Below, one piece after another: positions 17,504 through 28,630 of a stretch of DNA of 64,000 nucleotides (positions are counted from its first letter, which is position 1; the number at the start of each line of letters is the position of its first letter). Position numbers and translations under genes: made by a program. The notes below the pieces were generated by a model. That model searched no databases. It saw only the letters and a program-made list of their open reading frames with translations, and was not told where the DNA came from. Source of the DNA: Qipengyuania psychrotolerans (GTDB lineage Bacteria > Pseudomonadota > Alphaproteobacteria > Sphingomonadales > Sphingomonadaceae); the NCBI RefSeq assembly GCF_019711355.1, contig NZ_CP081297.1:868001-932000 (forward strand), written 5' to 3'.

Positions 17504-17905
17504 GTGATCAAGGAGCTATTTCAGCACGCAGCCACGACCGACGGTATCACCGTCCGGGTCGCCGTGAATTTTCTGCCAGAACAGTCCCAGCCAGAGGCTG
17601 ACAAGTGGTTCTGGGTCTATCACATCCGGCTTGAAAACGGCTCGCACGAAAGCGTTCAGCTCAAGACACGCCATTGGCGGATTACCGACGCGCGCGGCAC
17701 AGTCGCTCATGTGGACGGTGAAGGTGTGGTTGGCGAACAGCCACTACTCGCGCCGGGCGCAAGCCATGACTATGTGTCGGGTTGCCCGCTCGAAACGCCT
17801 TTCGGTTCGATGGAGGGATTTTATACTTTCCACCGCGAAGATGGCTCGCCCTTCGAGGTTCGTATTCCCTTCTTCCCGCTGGCAGCACCCGCAACCGCGA
17901 ACTAA
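17504..17905 (+). CDS. apaG: ApaG protein (DUF525)
   Basis: Protein of 133 residues with a fibronectin-like ApaG fold. Family motifs are visible: YHIRLENGSHESVQLKTRHW, a G-x-V-V-G-E-Q-P-x-L-x-P-G turn, Y-V-S-G-C-P-L-E-T-P-F-G-S-M-E-G-F-Y and a terminal beta strand. ApaG is linked genetically to cobalt/magnesium tolerance and Ap4A metabolism; its biochemical role is unsettled. The start is GTG at 17504; there is no clear ribosome site and no close in-frame ATG. Its TAA stop shares four bases with the convergent ppx stop. Confidence 0.92.
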   Translation: MIKELFQHAATTDGITVRVAVNFLPEQSQPEADKWFWVYHIRLENGSHESVQLKTRHWRITDARGTVAHVDGEGVVGEQPLLAPGASHDYVSGCPLETPFGSMEGFYTFHREDGSPFEVRIPFFPLAAPATAN

Positions 17906-19434
17906 TCTTCGTCTTCGTCGAAGTCGTTCTCGAATTTGAATTCGCCGATCTTGATCTTCGGTTTGCGTTCCAGCCATTGGGCCAGCAAGTCCAGATCGTT
18001 CGTCAGCGGCAATGTTGCCAGGGCTGACCGGGCTTCGTCCAGATACAGGACTAGCGACTTTTTCTTCAGGCGCAGCCTGCTCGATGCGAGCGCGATGCGG
18101 GCACCGGCCCCGAGCCTTCGGGCAAGCCGGAACCCAAGGCCCCAGGTTATCCCTTCGCGCAGATCATCATCACTTGCCAGAACCCGAAGTTTCGCGGGCA
18201 GGGCGGTTCGGCCCAGGCTGCCGAAAAGTGCCGCGCACAGCATCGCGCGGTCGCGAGCATCACAATCGATCCACCGCTTGTCGAGCGCCCATTCCGTCGC
18301 ATGATTGACCCGCAGGTTGGGCTCTACGCGTTGGAGCGCAAGGGCCAGCTGAGCAGCGGCAAGGCGGAGGCGTTCGTTTCGCTTGCCCTGACCATTCGCC
18401 AGATCGACGGTCCAGCCGACAATCCGTGTCGCATCGACCACCGGTGCATCGCGCGGTTCTGCGAAAGCATGCACCCCGGCCAGCAATGGGTCGAGTGAGC
18501 GCGTGAGGTCGGGAAGTTGAGAGAACAGCAATCCCTCGCGGATACCCCAGCTCGAGAAAACAAGGCATTGCGGCGTAAGTTCGTCCAGCAGTGCCTGCAA
18601 CAGCGCCGCAGCATCGGGCAAATAGCCTGCGCGCATTTCGCTGATGCCCGAAATCCCCATGAGGTCTTCCGGCTTTGTGTCCACCAGCTTTCCAGCCAGT
18701 TGCCGTGCTTCTTCTACCGACAGGCTGAAGCCATGCGGATCGGTTAGCGGGTAATCGCTATCGCCCATCGCGTAGTGGGCCAGCGCGCGCCATGTGCCGC
18801 CAATCATGTAAAGCGGGCCGCCGTGTCCTGAAGCCCATCCGGCACCCGACAAGGCTTCGTGAACCATGCTTGAAAATTTGCCCTTGGCGGCGCGCTGTGC
18901 CGGAAGGCGCAGTGTGCCGAACGGCAAGCTGACGGCATCCTGGCAATCACCATCGCCAATCGAAACAAGTTCGAGCGAACCGCCACCAAGGTCTGCAATC
19001 ATTCCTCGTGCGCCGGGGAATGCGCCGATGGCGCCAAAGGCAGAGGCGCAGGCTTCTTCTTCGCCGGAAAGTAATCGCGGCGAAAGACCTAGCCTGGCAA
19101 CCTTGTCGAGGAATTCCTGACCGTTCTCGGCGTCGCGTGCGGCAGCGGTTGCAACCGTCTGCACATTATCGATGCCGCGGTCCTGGATAATTACCGCATA
19201 GCGCGCGAGAGCGGCCAAGGCCTCTTCCATAGCCTCCTCAGGAATGCGTCCGGTCTCGGAGAGGTCACGGCCCAGCCGCGCGGCGACTTTTTCGTTCCAG
19301 ACGGTTTCCGGCGCTCTGGCGGTGCCTTCGTAAATGACCAGCCGGACCGTGTTCGAGCCAATGTCGATGACTGCCCGCGGCGGATGGATCAGGCGGCGTT
19401 GCCATTTAGCGCTGCGGCCTTTTGCTGAAGTCAT
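17902..19434 (-). CDS. ppx: Ppx/GppA-family exopolyphosphatase
   Basis: Actin/ASKHA-fold phosphatase of 510 residues that trims polyphosphate or (p)ppGpp. Phosphate-loop motifs are present: A-V-I-D-I-G-S-N-T-V-R-L-V, the SGEEEA loop with the catalytic glutamate, and DLGGGSLELVSIGDG. A C-terminal helical domain resembles the HD-like region of larger Ppx proteins. It follows ppk with an ATGA overlap, so synthesis and breakdown enzymes are made from one transcript. The C-terminus is strongly acidic (run of Glu/Asp). Whether polyphosphate or pppGpp is preferred cannot be judged; the ppk link favours polyphosphate. Confidence 0.88.
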   Translation of the reverse strand: MTSAKGRSAKWQRRLIHPPRAVIDIGSNTVRLVIYEGTARAPETVWNEKVAARLGRDLSETGRIPEEAMEEALAALARYAVIIQDRGIDNVQTVATAAARDAENGQEFLDKVARLGLSPRLLSGEEEACASAFGAIGAFPGARGMIADLGGGSLELVSIGDGDCQDAVSLPFGTLRLPAQRAAKGKFSSMVHEALSGAGWASGHGGPLYMIGGTWRALAHYAMGDSDYPLTDPHGFSLSVEEARQLAGKLVDTKPEDLMGISGISEMRAGYLPDAAALLQALLDELTPQCLVFSSWGIREGLLFSQLPDLTRSLDPLLAGVHAFAEPRDAPVVDATRIVGWTVDLANGQGKRNERLRLAAAQLALALQRVEPNLRVNHATEWALDKRWIDCDARDRAMLCAALFGSLGRTALPAKLRVLASDDDLREGITWGLGFRLARRLGAGARIALASSRLRLKKKSLVLYLDEARSALATLPLTNDLDLLAQWLERKPKIKIGEFKFENDFDEDED

Positions 19435-21617
19435 TCCTTCGCTCCGGCTAATGTCAGACGCGGCACGTCATGCGTTTCCAGGGCCGAACCGCGGCCCGAC
19501 AGCGATGGATTGGACATGAAGTATTCGTGGCAATTGAAGCCGTCTTCACCCTTGCGCATTCGTTCGTACTGACCATCCGCACCAAGCCGCCAGCTTTGTT
19601 CTGTGTCGAGGATATTGGCGAGCATCACCTGTCCGAGTAGCTGGTCGTGCACTGTCTTGTTGGTGACCGGAACCAGCACTTCGACGCGCCGGTCGAGGTT
19701 GCGGCTCATCGCGTCGGCACTGGTAAGGAAAACCTTGGCCTGCCTGCTCGGAAGGGTCTTGCCGTTGGCAAAGGCCCACATGCGGCCATGCTCCAGAAAC
19801 CGGCCGATGACCGATTTGACGCTGATGTTCTCGCTGAGGCCGGGCACGCCGGGACGCAGGGAGCATATACCGCGGACGACCATCCTCACTTCGACCCCCG
19901 CCTGGCTGGCTTCGTAAAGCTTGTCGATCATCGCGCGATTGGTGACGGAGTTCATTTTCACCCAGATACCGGAAGGTTCGCCAGCCTTGGCATTTGCGAT
20001 CTCTGCATCAATCAAATCGTATAACCGCTCGCGCATTCCTACGGGCGAGATTGCGATCTTTTCCAGATGGCCGGGTTCGATATAGCCGGTGATGAAGTTG
20101 AACATCTTTGCCGCGTCGCGCCCGAGCGCGGCATTGGCGGTGAAGTAGCTCAGGTCGGTGTATATCCGCGCGTTGACCGGGTGGTAATTGCCTGTCCCGA
20201 AGTGGCAATAGGTCCGGTATCCGTCTTCTTCCCGCCTCACGACGAGGCTGACTTTCGCGTGGGTTTTCCACTCCGTGAAACCGTAGATGACCTGCACACC
20301 GGCACGTTCAAGCTCGTTGGCCCAACGGATGTTGCGCTCTTCATCGAAGCGGGCTTTCAATTCCACGACTGCAGTAACCGCTTTGCCGTTCTGCGCAGCC
20401 TCGACCAGGGCGGCGATCACAGGTGACTGGTCGCCCGCGCGATAAAGGGTCTGCTTGATCGAGACGACGTGCGGATCGATCGCTGCCTGGTGCAGGAAAT
20501 CGACCACCACCTCGAAACTTTCGTAGGGGTGCTGGATGACGATATCCTTCTCGCGGATGGCGGAGAAGCAATCTCCGTCATGTGCAAGAATGCGTTCGGG
20601 GTAGCGCGGCGAGAATGGCGAAAACTTGAGATCAGGTCGCGGTTCTTCGCAGATAGCATCGAGGTCATGAAGTCCCAGCATCCCGCCGGTTTTCACGATC
20701 ATTGCCGCATCGACATCGAACTGTTCGCGCAGCAGCGCTTCTGCCGACGCGTCGCATTCGTCATCAAGTTCGAGCATCACGGCGCGGCCCCGGCGGCGGC
20801 GCTGGATTGCGGTGCGGAAGTAACGCACCAGATCTTCAGCCTCGTCCTCCACTTCGATGTCGCTGTCGCGCAGGACGCGAAAAATTCCGTCGCCCAGGAT
20901 TTTGAAGCCCGGGAACAGTGTGCTCGCAAACTGAGTGATCAACTGCTCGATCGGCACGTATATCGCCTTGTCGCCCGGCAGGCGGACGAAGCGCGGAGCG
21001 CCGCTGGGGATCAATACCATCTCGACCAGCTCGCCCTTGCGCTTGGCGCGTTTGAGGCGGAATAGCAGGCCCATTCCGCCGCTGGCGACGAAGGGGAAAG
21101 GGTGGGACGGATCGATTGCCTGAGGGGTGATAAGCGGGAGAATATCCGTTTTGAAATACTCTTCCAGCCAGGCCTGGTCGGACTTTTCCAGATTGCCGAC
21201 AGGCGAGATTTCGATGCCTTCCTCGATCAGCAGTTTGCACAGGTTTTCAAGACTGTCTTGCTGCCTGTCTTCGAGCTTGAGAACTTGTTCGCGAATGGCG
21301 TCCAGCTGCTGGCGCGGGCTGAGCCCGTCAATGCCGGGCGTCTCGATGCCGCGCTGGACCTGTCCTTCGAGGCCGGCAATGCGAACAGTAGTGAATTCAT
21401 CGAGATTGCTGGCCGAAATCGACAGAAAGCGCAGCCGCTCCAGCAGCGGATAACGTTCGTTCTCACTCTCCGCCAAAACGCGCCGGTTGAAGCTTAGCCA
21501 GGACAATTCGCGGTTGGTGTAGCGGTCCTCCAACGCCAGCGGCTCCACCGGTGCACCGGGATGGGAATCGCCAGTTTCGGTGTCGTCACCGGAACTCGGA
21601 GAATTGCCTAAGGTCAC
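19431..21617 (-). CDS. ppk1: Polyphosphate kinase 1
   Basis: Enzyme of 728 residues that transfers the ATP gamma phosphate to polyphosphate. Domain marks are RYTNRELSWLSFNRRVL (N domain), R-F-L-S-I-S-A-S-N-L-D-E-F, and two PLD-like catalytic histidine regions: GTGNYHPVNARIYTDLSYF and FLEHGRMWAFANG, which hold the equivalents of E. coli His435 and His592. The first 30 residues are acidic and variable. The start is GTG at 21617 behind AAAGGAT. The downstream ppx start overlaps its stop by four bases. Confidence 0.95.
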   Translation of the reverse strand: MTLGNSPSSGDDTETGDSHPGAPVEPLALEDRYTNRELSWLSFNRRVLAESENERYPLLERLRFLSISASNLDEFTTVRIAGLEGQVQRGIETPGIDGLSPRQQLDAIREQVLKLEDRQQDSLENLCKLLIEEGIEISPVGNLEKSDQAWLEEYFKTDILPLITPQAIDPSHPFPFVASGGMGLLFRLKRAKRKGELVEMVLIPSGAPRFVRLPGDKAIYVPIEQLITQFASTLFPGFKILGDGIFRVLRDSDIEVEDEAEDLVRYFRTAIQRRRRGRAVMLELDDECDASAEALLREQFDVDAAMIVKTGGMLGLHDLDAICEEPRPDLKFSPFSPRYPERILAHDGDCFSAIREKDIVIQHPYESFEVVVDFLHQAAIDPHVVSIKQTLYRAGDQSPVIAALVEAAQNGKAVTAVVELKARFDEERNIRWANELERAGVQVIYGFTEWKTHAKVSLVVRREEDGYRTYCHFGTGNYHPVNARIYTDLSYFTANAALGRDAAKMFNFITGYIEPGHLEKIAISPVGMRERLYDLIDAEIANAKAGEPSGIWVKMNSVTNRAMIDKLYEASQAGVEVRMVVRGICSLRPGVPGLSENISVKSVIGRFLEHGRMWAFANGKTLPSRQAKVFLTSADAMSRNLDRRVEVLVPVTNKTVHDQLLGQVMLANILDTEQSWRLGADGQYERMRKGEDGFNCHEYFMSNPSLSGRGSALETHDVPRLTLAGAKE

Positions 21618-21716
21618 TCAGTATCCTTTGTTGGCTTCACCCCCAAAGTAGGGGGCGTGCAGAATATTGGAAAGCCATTGTGTGCATTTCCGAAAGCGGA
21701 GGATGCAGGGCAATTG

Positions 21717-22514
21717 TTACAATTGGGCGTAGAGCCGCGCCAAATCATCCCAGAGGTCGGGGCTGGCGGCACCGAGCAGGCCGGTACGGCCATGTTCGTC
21801 CACCCGGTATTCGGACCCGTCCGGGCGCGCAATCCTGCCGCCGGCTTCTTGCAGGAACAGTGCCCCTGCGGCGTGATCCCAAGCCAATGTGCGTTCGAAA
21901 AAGGACACATCGTTCTGCCCCAGCACAAGGCGCGGATATTGCTCGGCTGCGCAGCGCGGAATGTCCACGGTCCGGTAATGGGTCGAAATATGCCGTTCGA
22001 CTGATTTTCGCCGCTCCGGGTCGAGGAAGATCAGCGAAATCGCAGCAACAGGTAACGGCTCACCCGTAGTCTTTGCGGCGATGCGCTCGCCATTTACGAA
22101 CGCTCCGCCGGAACGGTGCGCGCTGCAGAAGCGGCCGGAAAGGCAGTCATATATCCACCCGGACTGCGCCAAACCGCCGCTGGCCTGGGCGAGCAGGATG
22201 CCGAAGGGCGGCTTCGCATGAGCGAAATTGTGCGTGCCGTCGATGGGGTCGATAATCCAGCAATCGCCGGAAAGATGATCGAGGACAGCCTCATCACTAT
22301 GGGCCGCTTCTTCTCCGACCATGGCGAGCGAGGAATCGATCCGGGCCAAGCCTTCGGCCAGCATGTCCTCGGCCTCTCGGTCGGCAATCGTTACCAGGTC
22401 ATCGTGCGCTTTCTCGATGATCTCTCCGCTGGCAAGATTGCGATAGCGCGGCAGGATAACCTGCTGGCTAACACGCTGCATCAGCGCCAGTATTTCCGCG
22501 TCGAGTGCGTTCAA
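21717..22514 (-). CDS. Inositol monophosphatase-family phosphatase
   Basis: Metal-dependent phosphatase of about 265 residues. Metal-site motifs are present: GEEAAHSD, IDPIDGTHNFAHAKPPFGI and WDHAAGALFLQEAGGR. Such enzymes hydrolyse inositol monophosphate, 3'-phosphoadenosine 5'-phosphate, fructose-1,6-bisphosphate or histidinol phosphate; the substrate is not clear. The open frame reaches 22568 inside argJ, but the likely start is TTG at 22514, forming a TTGA overlap with the argJ stop, so the gene is probably coupled to argJ. A second family member (suhB) lies at 58573. Confidence 0.82.
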   Translation of the reverse strand: MNALDAEILALMQRVSQQVILPRYRNLASGEIIEKAHDDLVTIADREAEDMLAEGLARIDSSLAMVGEEAAHSDEAVLDHLSGDCWIIDPIDGTHNFAHAKPPFGILLAQASGGLAQSGWIYDCLSGRFCSAHRSGGAFVNGERIAAKTTGEPLPVAAISLIFLDPERRKSVERHISTHYRTVDIPRCAAEQYPRLVLGQNDVSFFERTLAWDHAAGALFLQEAGGRIARPDGSEYRVDEHGRTGLLGAASPDLWDDLARLYAQL

Positions 22515-23737
22515 GACCGGTAATCCGCGTTGATCGAGATGTAGCCATGCGTGAGATCGCAGGTCCATACCGTGGCGCGGCCATCGCCAATGCCCAGATC
22601 GACATCGATGCGGATCTCCTGCCCCTCGAGATGGCGCGCGACCGGTGCCTCGTCATAATCTGCCAGAGGCTGACCGTCCCTGGCTGCCCAGACCCCGCCA
22701 AATCCGATAGAAAGCTTGTCCCGGTCTGCTGGCTCGCCTGCCTTGCCCACCGCCATGACCACGCGGCCCCAATTCGCATCACCGCCAGCGATCGCCGTTT
22801 TGACCAGGGGAGAATTGGCAATCGACATGCCAACGCGCTGTGCGCTGGCGTTGTTGTCGGCACCCGTAACCGCGATCTCGATAAACTTCTGTGCGCCTTC
22901 GCCGTCCCGCACGACAAGCTGCGCAAGTTCGCGGCAGACCGCGAGGAGTGCGGCATAAAAGGCATCCGCACCCGCATCGTCCCATGAGGCAATCGGAGGA
23001 TTGCCAGCCTTGCCTGTTGCGAATGCTAGGACGGTATCGCTGGTCGAAGTGTCGCCATCCACAGTGATACAGGAGAACGTCTGTGCATTCGCCTTGGCCA
23101 GCATTTCCTGCAGGAATGCGGCTTCGACTGCTGCATCGGTGAAGATGTATCCCAGCATGGTCGCCATATCGGGTGCGATCATGCCGCTGCCCTTGATGAA
23201 CCCGCATAGCTCGGCGCGCTTGTCGCCCAGCATCGCCGCTGCATGAGCGCCCTTGGTGAAAGTATCCGTCGTGCCAATGGCGCTGGCCGCTTCATCCCAG
23301 CTGCAAGGCTGTGCTTCCAGAACGGCAGCTACGCCGTCGCGTGCCTTGTCCTTGGGGAGGGGCACTCCGATAACCCCGGTCGAAGAGACGAGCACTTCGC
23401 TAGGCTCGCAGCCAAGCGCGGTGGCCACCTGTGCCATGATTTGCTCGACCGCTTCGCGCCCTCGGAAGCCGGTGAAGGCATTGGAATTGCCTGCATTGAC
23501 GATCAACGCCCTGGCACTGCCCAGTTTGACCTGCTCGCGGCCCAGTTCGACTTCGCTGGATGCGCAGGCGCTAGTCGTGAAAACTCCGGCCACCGTAGTA
23601 CCCGGTGCCAGTTCGGCATAGGTGAGGTCGGCGCGGTCCCATGTTTTGTAGTGCGCCCGTGCGACGCGCAAGATTGCGCCGTCGATGGGGGGCATTTCCG
23701 GAAACGGGCGGGCAAGCGGTGAAGGGGCAATGTCCAT
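22511..23737 (-). CDS. argJ: Bifunctional glutamate N-acetyltransferase / amino-acid acetyltransferase
   Basis: Ornithine acetyltransferase of 408 residues for arginine synthesis. It transfers acetyl from N-acetylornithine to glutamate and, in bifunctional forms, from acetyl-CoA. The autocleavage site is clear: KGSGMIAPDMATMLGY, where the threonine of A-T-M-L becomes the beta-subunit nucleophile. Other conserved blocks are TCITVDGDTSTSD-like (here SCITVDGDTSTSD) and the NSPLVKTAIAGGDANWGR region. Length and cleavage position are usual. Mono- or bifunctional activity cannot be told here. The next gene starts within its stop. Confidence 0.93.
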   Translation of the reverse strand: MDIAPSPLARPFPEMPPIDGAILRVARAHYKTWDRADLTYAELAPGTTVAGVFTTSACASSEVELGREQVKLGSARALIVNAGNSNAFTGFRGREAVEQIMAQVATALGCEPSEVLVSSTGVIGVPLPKDKARDGVAAVLEAQPCSWDEAASAIGTTDTFTKGAHAAAMLGDKRAELCGFIKGSGMIAPDMATMLGYIFTDAAVEAAFLQEMLAKANAQTFSCITVDGDTSTSDTVLAFATGKAGNPPIASWDDAGADAFYAALLAVCRELAQLVVRDGEGAQKFIEIAVTGADNNASAQRVGMSIANSPLVKTAIAGGDANWGRVVMAVGKAGEPADRDKLSIGFGGVWAARDGQPLADYDEAPVARHLEGQEIRIDVDLGIGDGRATVWTCDLTHGYISINADYRS

Positions 23738-23845
23738 GGTTTCCCGCTATAGCGCGCAGTCTTGCTGTGCAATATGCCCACAGTGGAAGAAAATTTGGCA
23801 GCATGACTTTAAACTATTCTCGAGTTGCGCTACCTAACTGGCCAG

Positions 23846-24112
23846 ATGCTTAGACAAGTCCTTGCCTTCCTTGCACTCCTGACTGGCCTTACGGCCGTTG
23901 GCGTGCCTGCGCAGGCGTATGACAACAATGTCCGCATCGGTGTGGAACAGCGTGCCGATCCCGACGATGCGAAGGACGCGCAGAACGCTTGTGAAGACAA
24001 GCAGCGCAAGCAGAAGTCCCGCACGGACAAGATGACCCCCTGCAAGAAACAGCAGCCGGTCACGATCTACATCCCCACCGTCATGTTCGGTCCAGACCGC
24101 GCTTTCGAATAG
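23846..24112 (+). CDS. Small secreted protein, unknown function
   Basis: I do not recognise this 88-residue protein. The N-terminus is a signal peptide (hydrophobic 3-19, A-Q-A before the mature Y-D-N-N). The mature part is charged and contains two cysteines (NACEDK and MTPCKK) that could form a disulfide in the periplasm. The ATG at 23846 is favoured over an in-frame TTG seven codons upstream. It is a single gene, divergent from argJ and ended by its own terminator at 24139. Confidence 0.6.
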   Translation: MLRQVLAFLALLTGLTAVGVPAQAYDNNVRIGVEQRADPDDAKDAQNACEDKQRKQKSRTDKMTPCKKQQPVTIYIPTVMFGPDRAFE

Positions 24113-24138
24113 CGCCCGTCTGAAATAACCAGTTTCCT

Positions 24139-24170
24139 GCCCGGCACCATCGTTGTGCGCGGGCATTTTT
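24139..24170 (+). terminator. Factor-independent terminator after the small secreted protein gene
   Basis: GCCCG (24139-24143) pairs with CGGGC (24160-24164), and GCAC (44-47) with GTGC (55-58), leaving one bulged G and a seven-base loop. ATTTTT follows directly. It sits 27 bases after the stop codon and separates the small gene from secA. Confidence 0.8.
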
Positions 24171-24256
24171 CCATACATCGGCGTTCTTCAATGCACGCCT
24201 AGAGTCTATCCAGACAGGCTCCCCTGTTTACTCGTATTCGAGGCAATCAACCCATC

Positions 24257-27019
<2,763 letters not shown>

Positions 27020-27027
27020 TTTAGCTC

Positions 27028-27054
27028 AGCCCCGCTGTCAGAGGCGGCGGGGCT
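27028..27054. repeat. Inverted repeat at the secA/GNAT convergent end
   Basis: AGCCCCGC at 27028-27035 pairs with GCGGGGCT at 27047-27054 around an 11-base loop. It starts eight bases after the secA stop and covers the GNAT stop codon at 27038. No T-run follows on the plus strand, so it is a weak or Rho-assisted terminator at best, or an RNA end-stabiliser. Confidence 0.5.
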
Positions 27055-27652
27055 GGCGTACCATCGGTATCAACGGCGGCGCGTCATCGGTCGGCTTGAT
27101 TTCGCCAGTCTGCTCGAACCCGCAGCTGGCGTAGAAGCCGGCATTGGCCGGGTTCGAATTCTCAAGATAGGCAGGCATATTGGCGCGGTCGCACGCATTT
27201 AGCACTGGCTGGATCAGCTTGCGCCCCATTCCCTTGCCCTGACTTGCTTGCCGCACTCCGATGCTGAAGAGGTAAGCGTGCGGGAAGTTGGGGTGTGCCT
27301 GTTCCATCGCTTCGCCCGTCGCGATTGCGCGCGAGACTGCACCGGGTCCGCAGGTCAGCAATGTTGGCACGGCAAATATCGCGTAATCGGCGAAGGTGAA
27401 CTGCGTATCGGTGCCGGGCATCGCCCACATGCAGGCCCCTTCGTCCCCCAGACGGTACGCGAAGCCGCGCGGGAGATATATCCGGCGGGCTTGGTGACGG
27501 AACAGGGCCTTGATCCCGGCAAACTTGCGAAACAGCCACAGATTGAAGGGATCGTTGCGGAAGGCATCCGCAGTAATATCGCCGAAGGTCCGCCACTCTT
27601 CCTGCCGCGAAGGAGTGAGTTCGCTCCCAAGCTCGACATCTTCCGCTCGCAT
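27038..27652 (-). CDS. GNAT-family N-acetyltransferase
   Basis: Protein of 204 residues with a GNAT fold. The acetyl-CoA loop is visible as V-R-Q-A-S-Q-G-K-G-M-G-R-K-L-I, followed by L-E-N-S-N-P-A-N-A-G-F-Y-A-S-C-G-F, a usual GNAT pattern. It resembles acetyltransferases acting on small molecules or peptides; the substrate is unknown. A GGGGGAA site precedes the ATG. It is divergent from the TauE-like permease with 38 bases between the starts. Confidence 0.82.
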   Translation of the reverse strand: MRAEDVELGSELTPSRQEEWRTFGDITADAFRNDPFNLWLFRKFAGIKALFRHQARRIYLPRGFAYRLGDEGACMWAMPGTDTQFTFADYAIFAVPTLLTCGPGAVSRAIATGEAMEQAHPNFPHAYLFSIGVRQASQGKGMGRKLIQPVLNACDRANMPAYLENSNPANAGFYASCGFEQTGEIKPTDDAPPLIPMVRQPRRL

Positions 27653-27690
27653 TTTCAGTTCCCCCTGCTGGTTAGACTAGTAGCGCCGCG

Positions 27691-28449
27691 ATGCACGGTC
27701 TAGGTTGTGGCATGGCTGCGCTCCTGATCGCTTTCTTCATCACGGCGCTGCTTTATGCGAGTGTCGGTTTTGGCGGCGGTTCAACTTACAATGCCTTGCT
27801 GGCCCTGTCCGGAGTGGATTACCGCATCCTCCCGCTGATCGCGTTGGCGTGCAACATCGTCGTTGTCGCGGGAAGTACCGTTCGATTTGGCCGTGCCGGG
27901 GTCACACCTTGGCGCGGAGCGTTCACGCTGACAGCCATTGCTGCGCCGGCTGCATTTCTCGGCGGCCTGACACCTGTCGGAGAAAGCACCTTCCTGCTGC
28001 TGCTCGGTGGGGCTTTGGTGCTGACAGCGCTCACCATGCTCCTGCCCGTGCGCGGCGAGGGGGGTGAACCTTCGCGCCTCGCGAAATTCGCGCCGTTCGT
28101 GGCTGCTCCGCTGGGATTCCTCGCCGGGATAGTCGGCATTGGCGGAGGCATCTTCCTGGCCCCGTTGCTCCATCTCGTGCGCTGGAATTCAGCGCGAGCG
28201 ATTGCGGCGACGGCGAGCCTGTTCATTCTCGTCAATTCGCTGTTCGGCCTTGCGGGCCAGATCCTCAAGGGAGGAGAAGGGCGCTTCGCCGCGGCGATCG
28301 AGATCGGCCTGCCGTTGCTGGTTTGCGTAGCGATCGCCGGACAGATCGGCAGCCTGCTGGCACTTAAATACCTGCCGCAGCGCTGGATACGCTGGGGCAC
28401 GGCGGCACTCACCGCGTGGGTGGGCGCGCGCCTACTTACCGGAATGTAA
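27691..28449 (+). CDS. TauE/SafE-family sulfite/sulfonate-type exporter
   Basis: Membrane protein of up to 252 residues with about eight hydrophobic segments and the duplicated family motif: Y-A-S-V-G-F-G-G-G-S near the N-terminus and G-I-V-G-I-G-G-G-I-F in the middle. Family members move sulfite, sulfoacetate, sulfolactate or other small anions outward; the ion is unknown. The ATG at 27712 (residue 8) is a good alternative start because the membrane segment begins right after it. No sulfur gene is adjacent. Confidence 0.83.
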   Translation: MHGLGCGMAALLIAFFITALLYASVGFGGGSTYNALLALSGVDYRILPLIALACNIVVVAGSTVRFGRAGVTPWRGAFTLTAIAAPAAFLGGLTPVGESTFLLLLGGALVLTALTMLLPVRGEGGEPSRLAKFAPFVAAPLGFLAGIVGIGGGIFLAPLLHLVRWNSARAIAATASLFILVNSLFGLAGQILKGGEGRFAAAIEIGLPLLVCVAIAGQIGSLLALKYLPQRWIRWGTAALTAWVGARLLTGM

Positions 28450-28457
28450 AAGAAAAG

Positions 28458-28532
28458 TGGCTCCCCGAGTTGGATTCGAACCAACGACCAAGTGATTAAC
28501 AGTCACCTACTCTACCGCTGAGCTATCGGGGA
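28458..28532 (-). tRNA. tRNA-Asn (GTT)
   Basis: A 75-base cloverleaf including an encoded CCA. The 7-bp acceptor stem (TCCCCGA with TCGGGGA), the T arm GTTGG-TTCGAAT-CCAAC and the anticodon loop CTGTTAA reading AAC/AAU codons are all intact. It lies between the TauE-like gene and nadK, with a good promoter at 28556-28584. Confidence 0.96.
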
Positions 28533-28555
28533 GCAGCCGGTACGGCAGGGGTGCG

Positions 28556-28584
28556 CCTATATGGGCGGCATTTCGCTTTGGCAA
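28556..28584 (-). promoter_or_regulatory. Sigma-70-type promoter of tRNA-Asn
   Basis: Read on the minus strand: -35 TTGCCA (28579-28584), exact 17-bp spacer, -10 TATAGG (28556-28561). The predicted start is about 17 bases before the tRNA. Confidence 0.7.
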
Positions 28585-28630
28585 GCAGGGTTTTGCAAAA
28601 AATCGGGCAGGTGAGCGCGATCGGCTAAAT

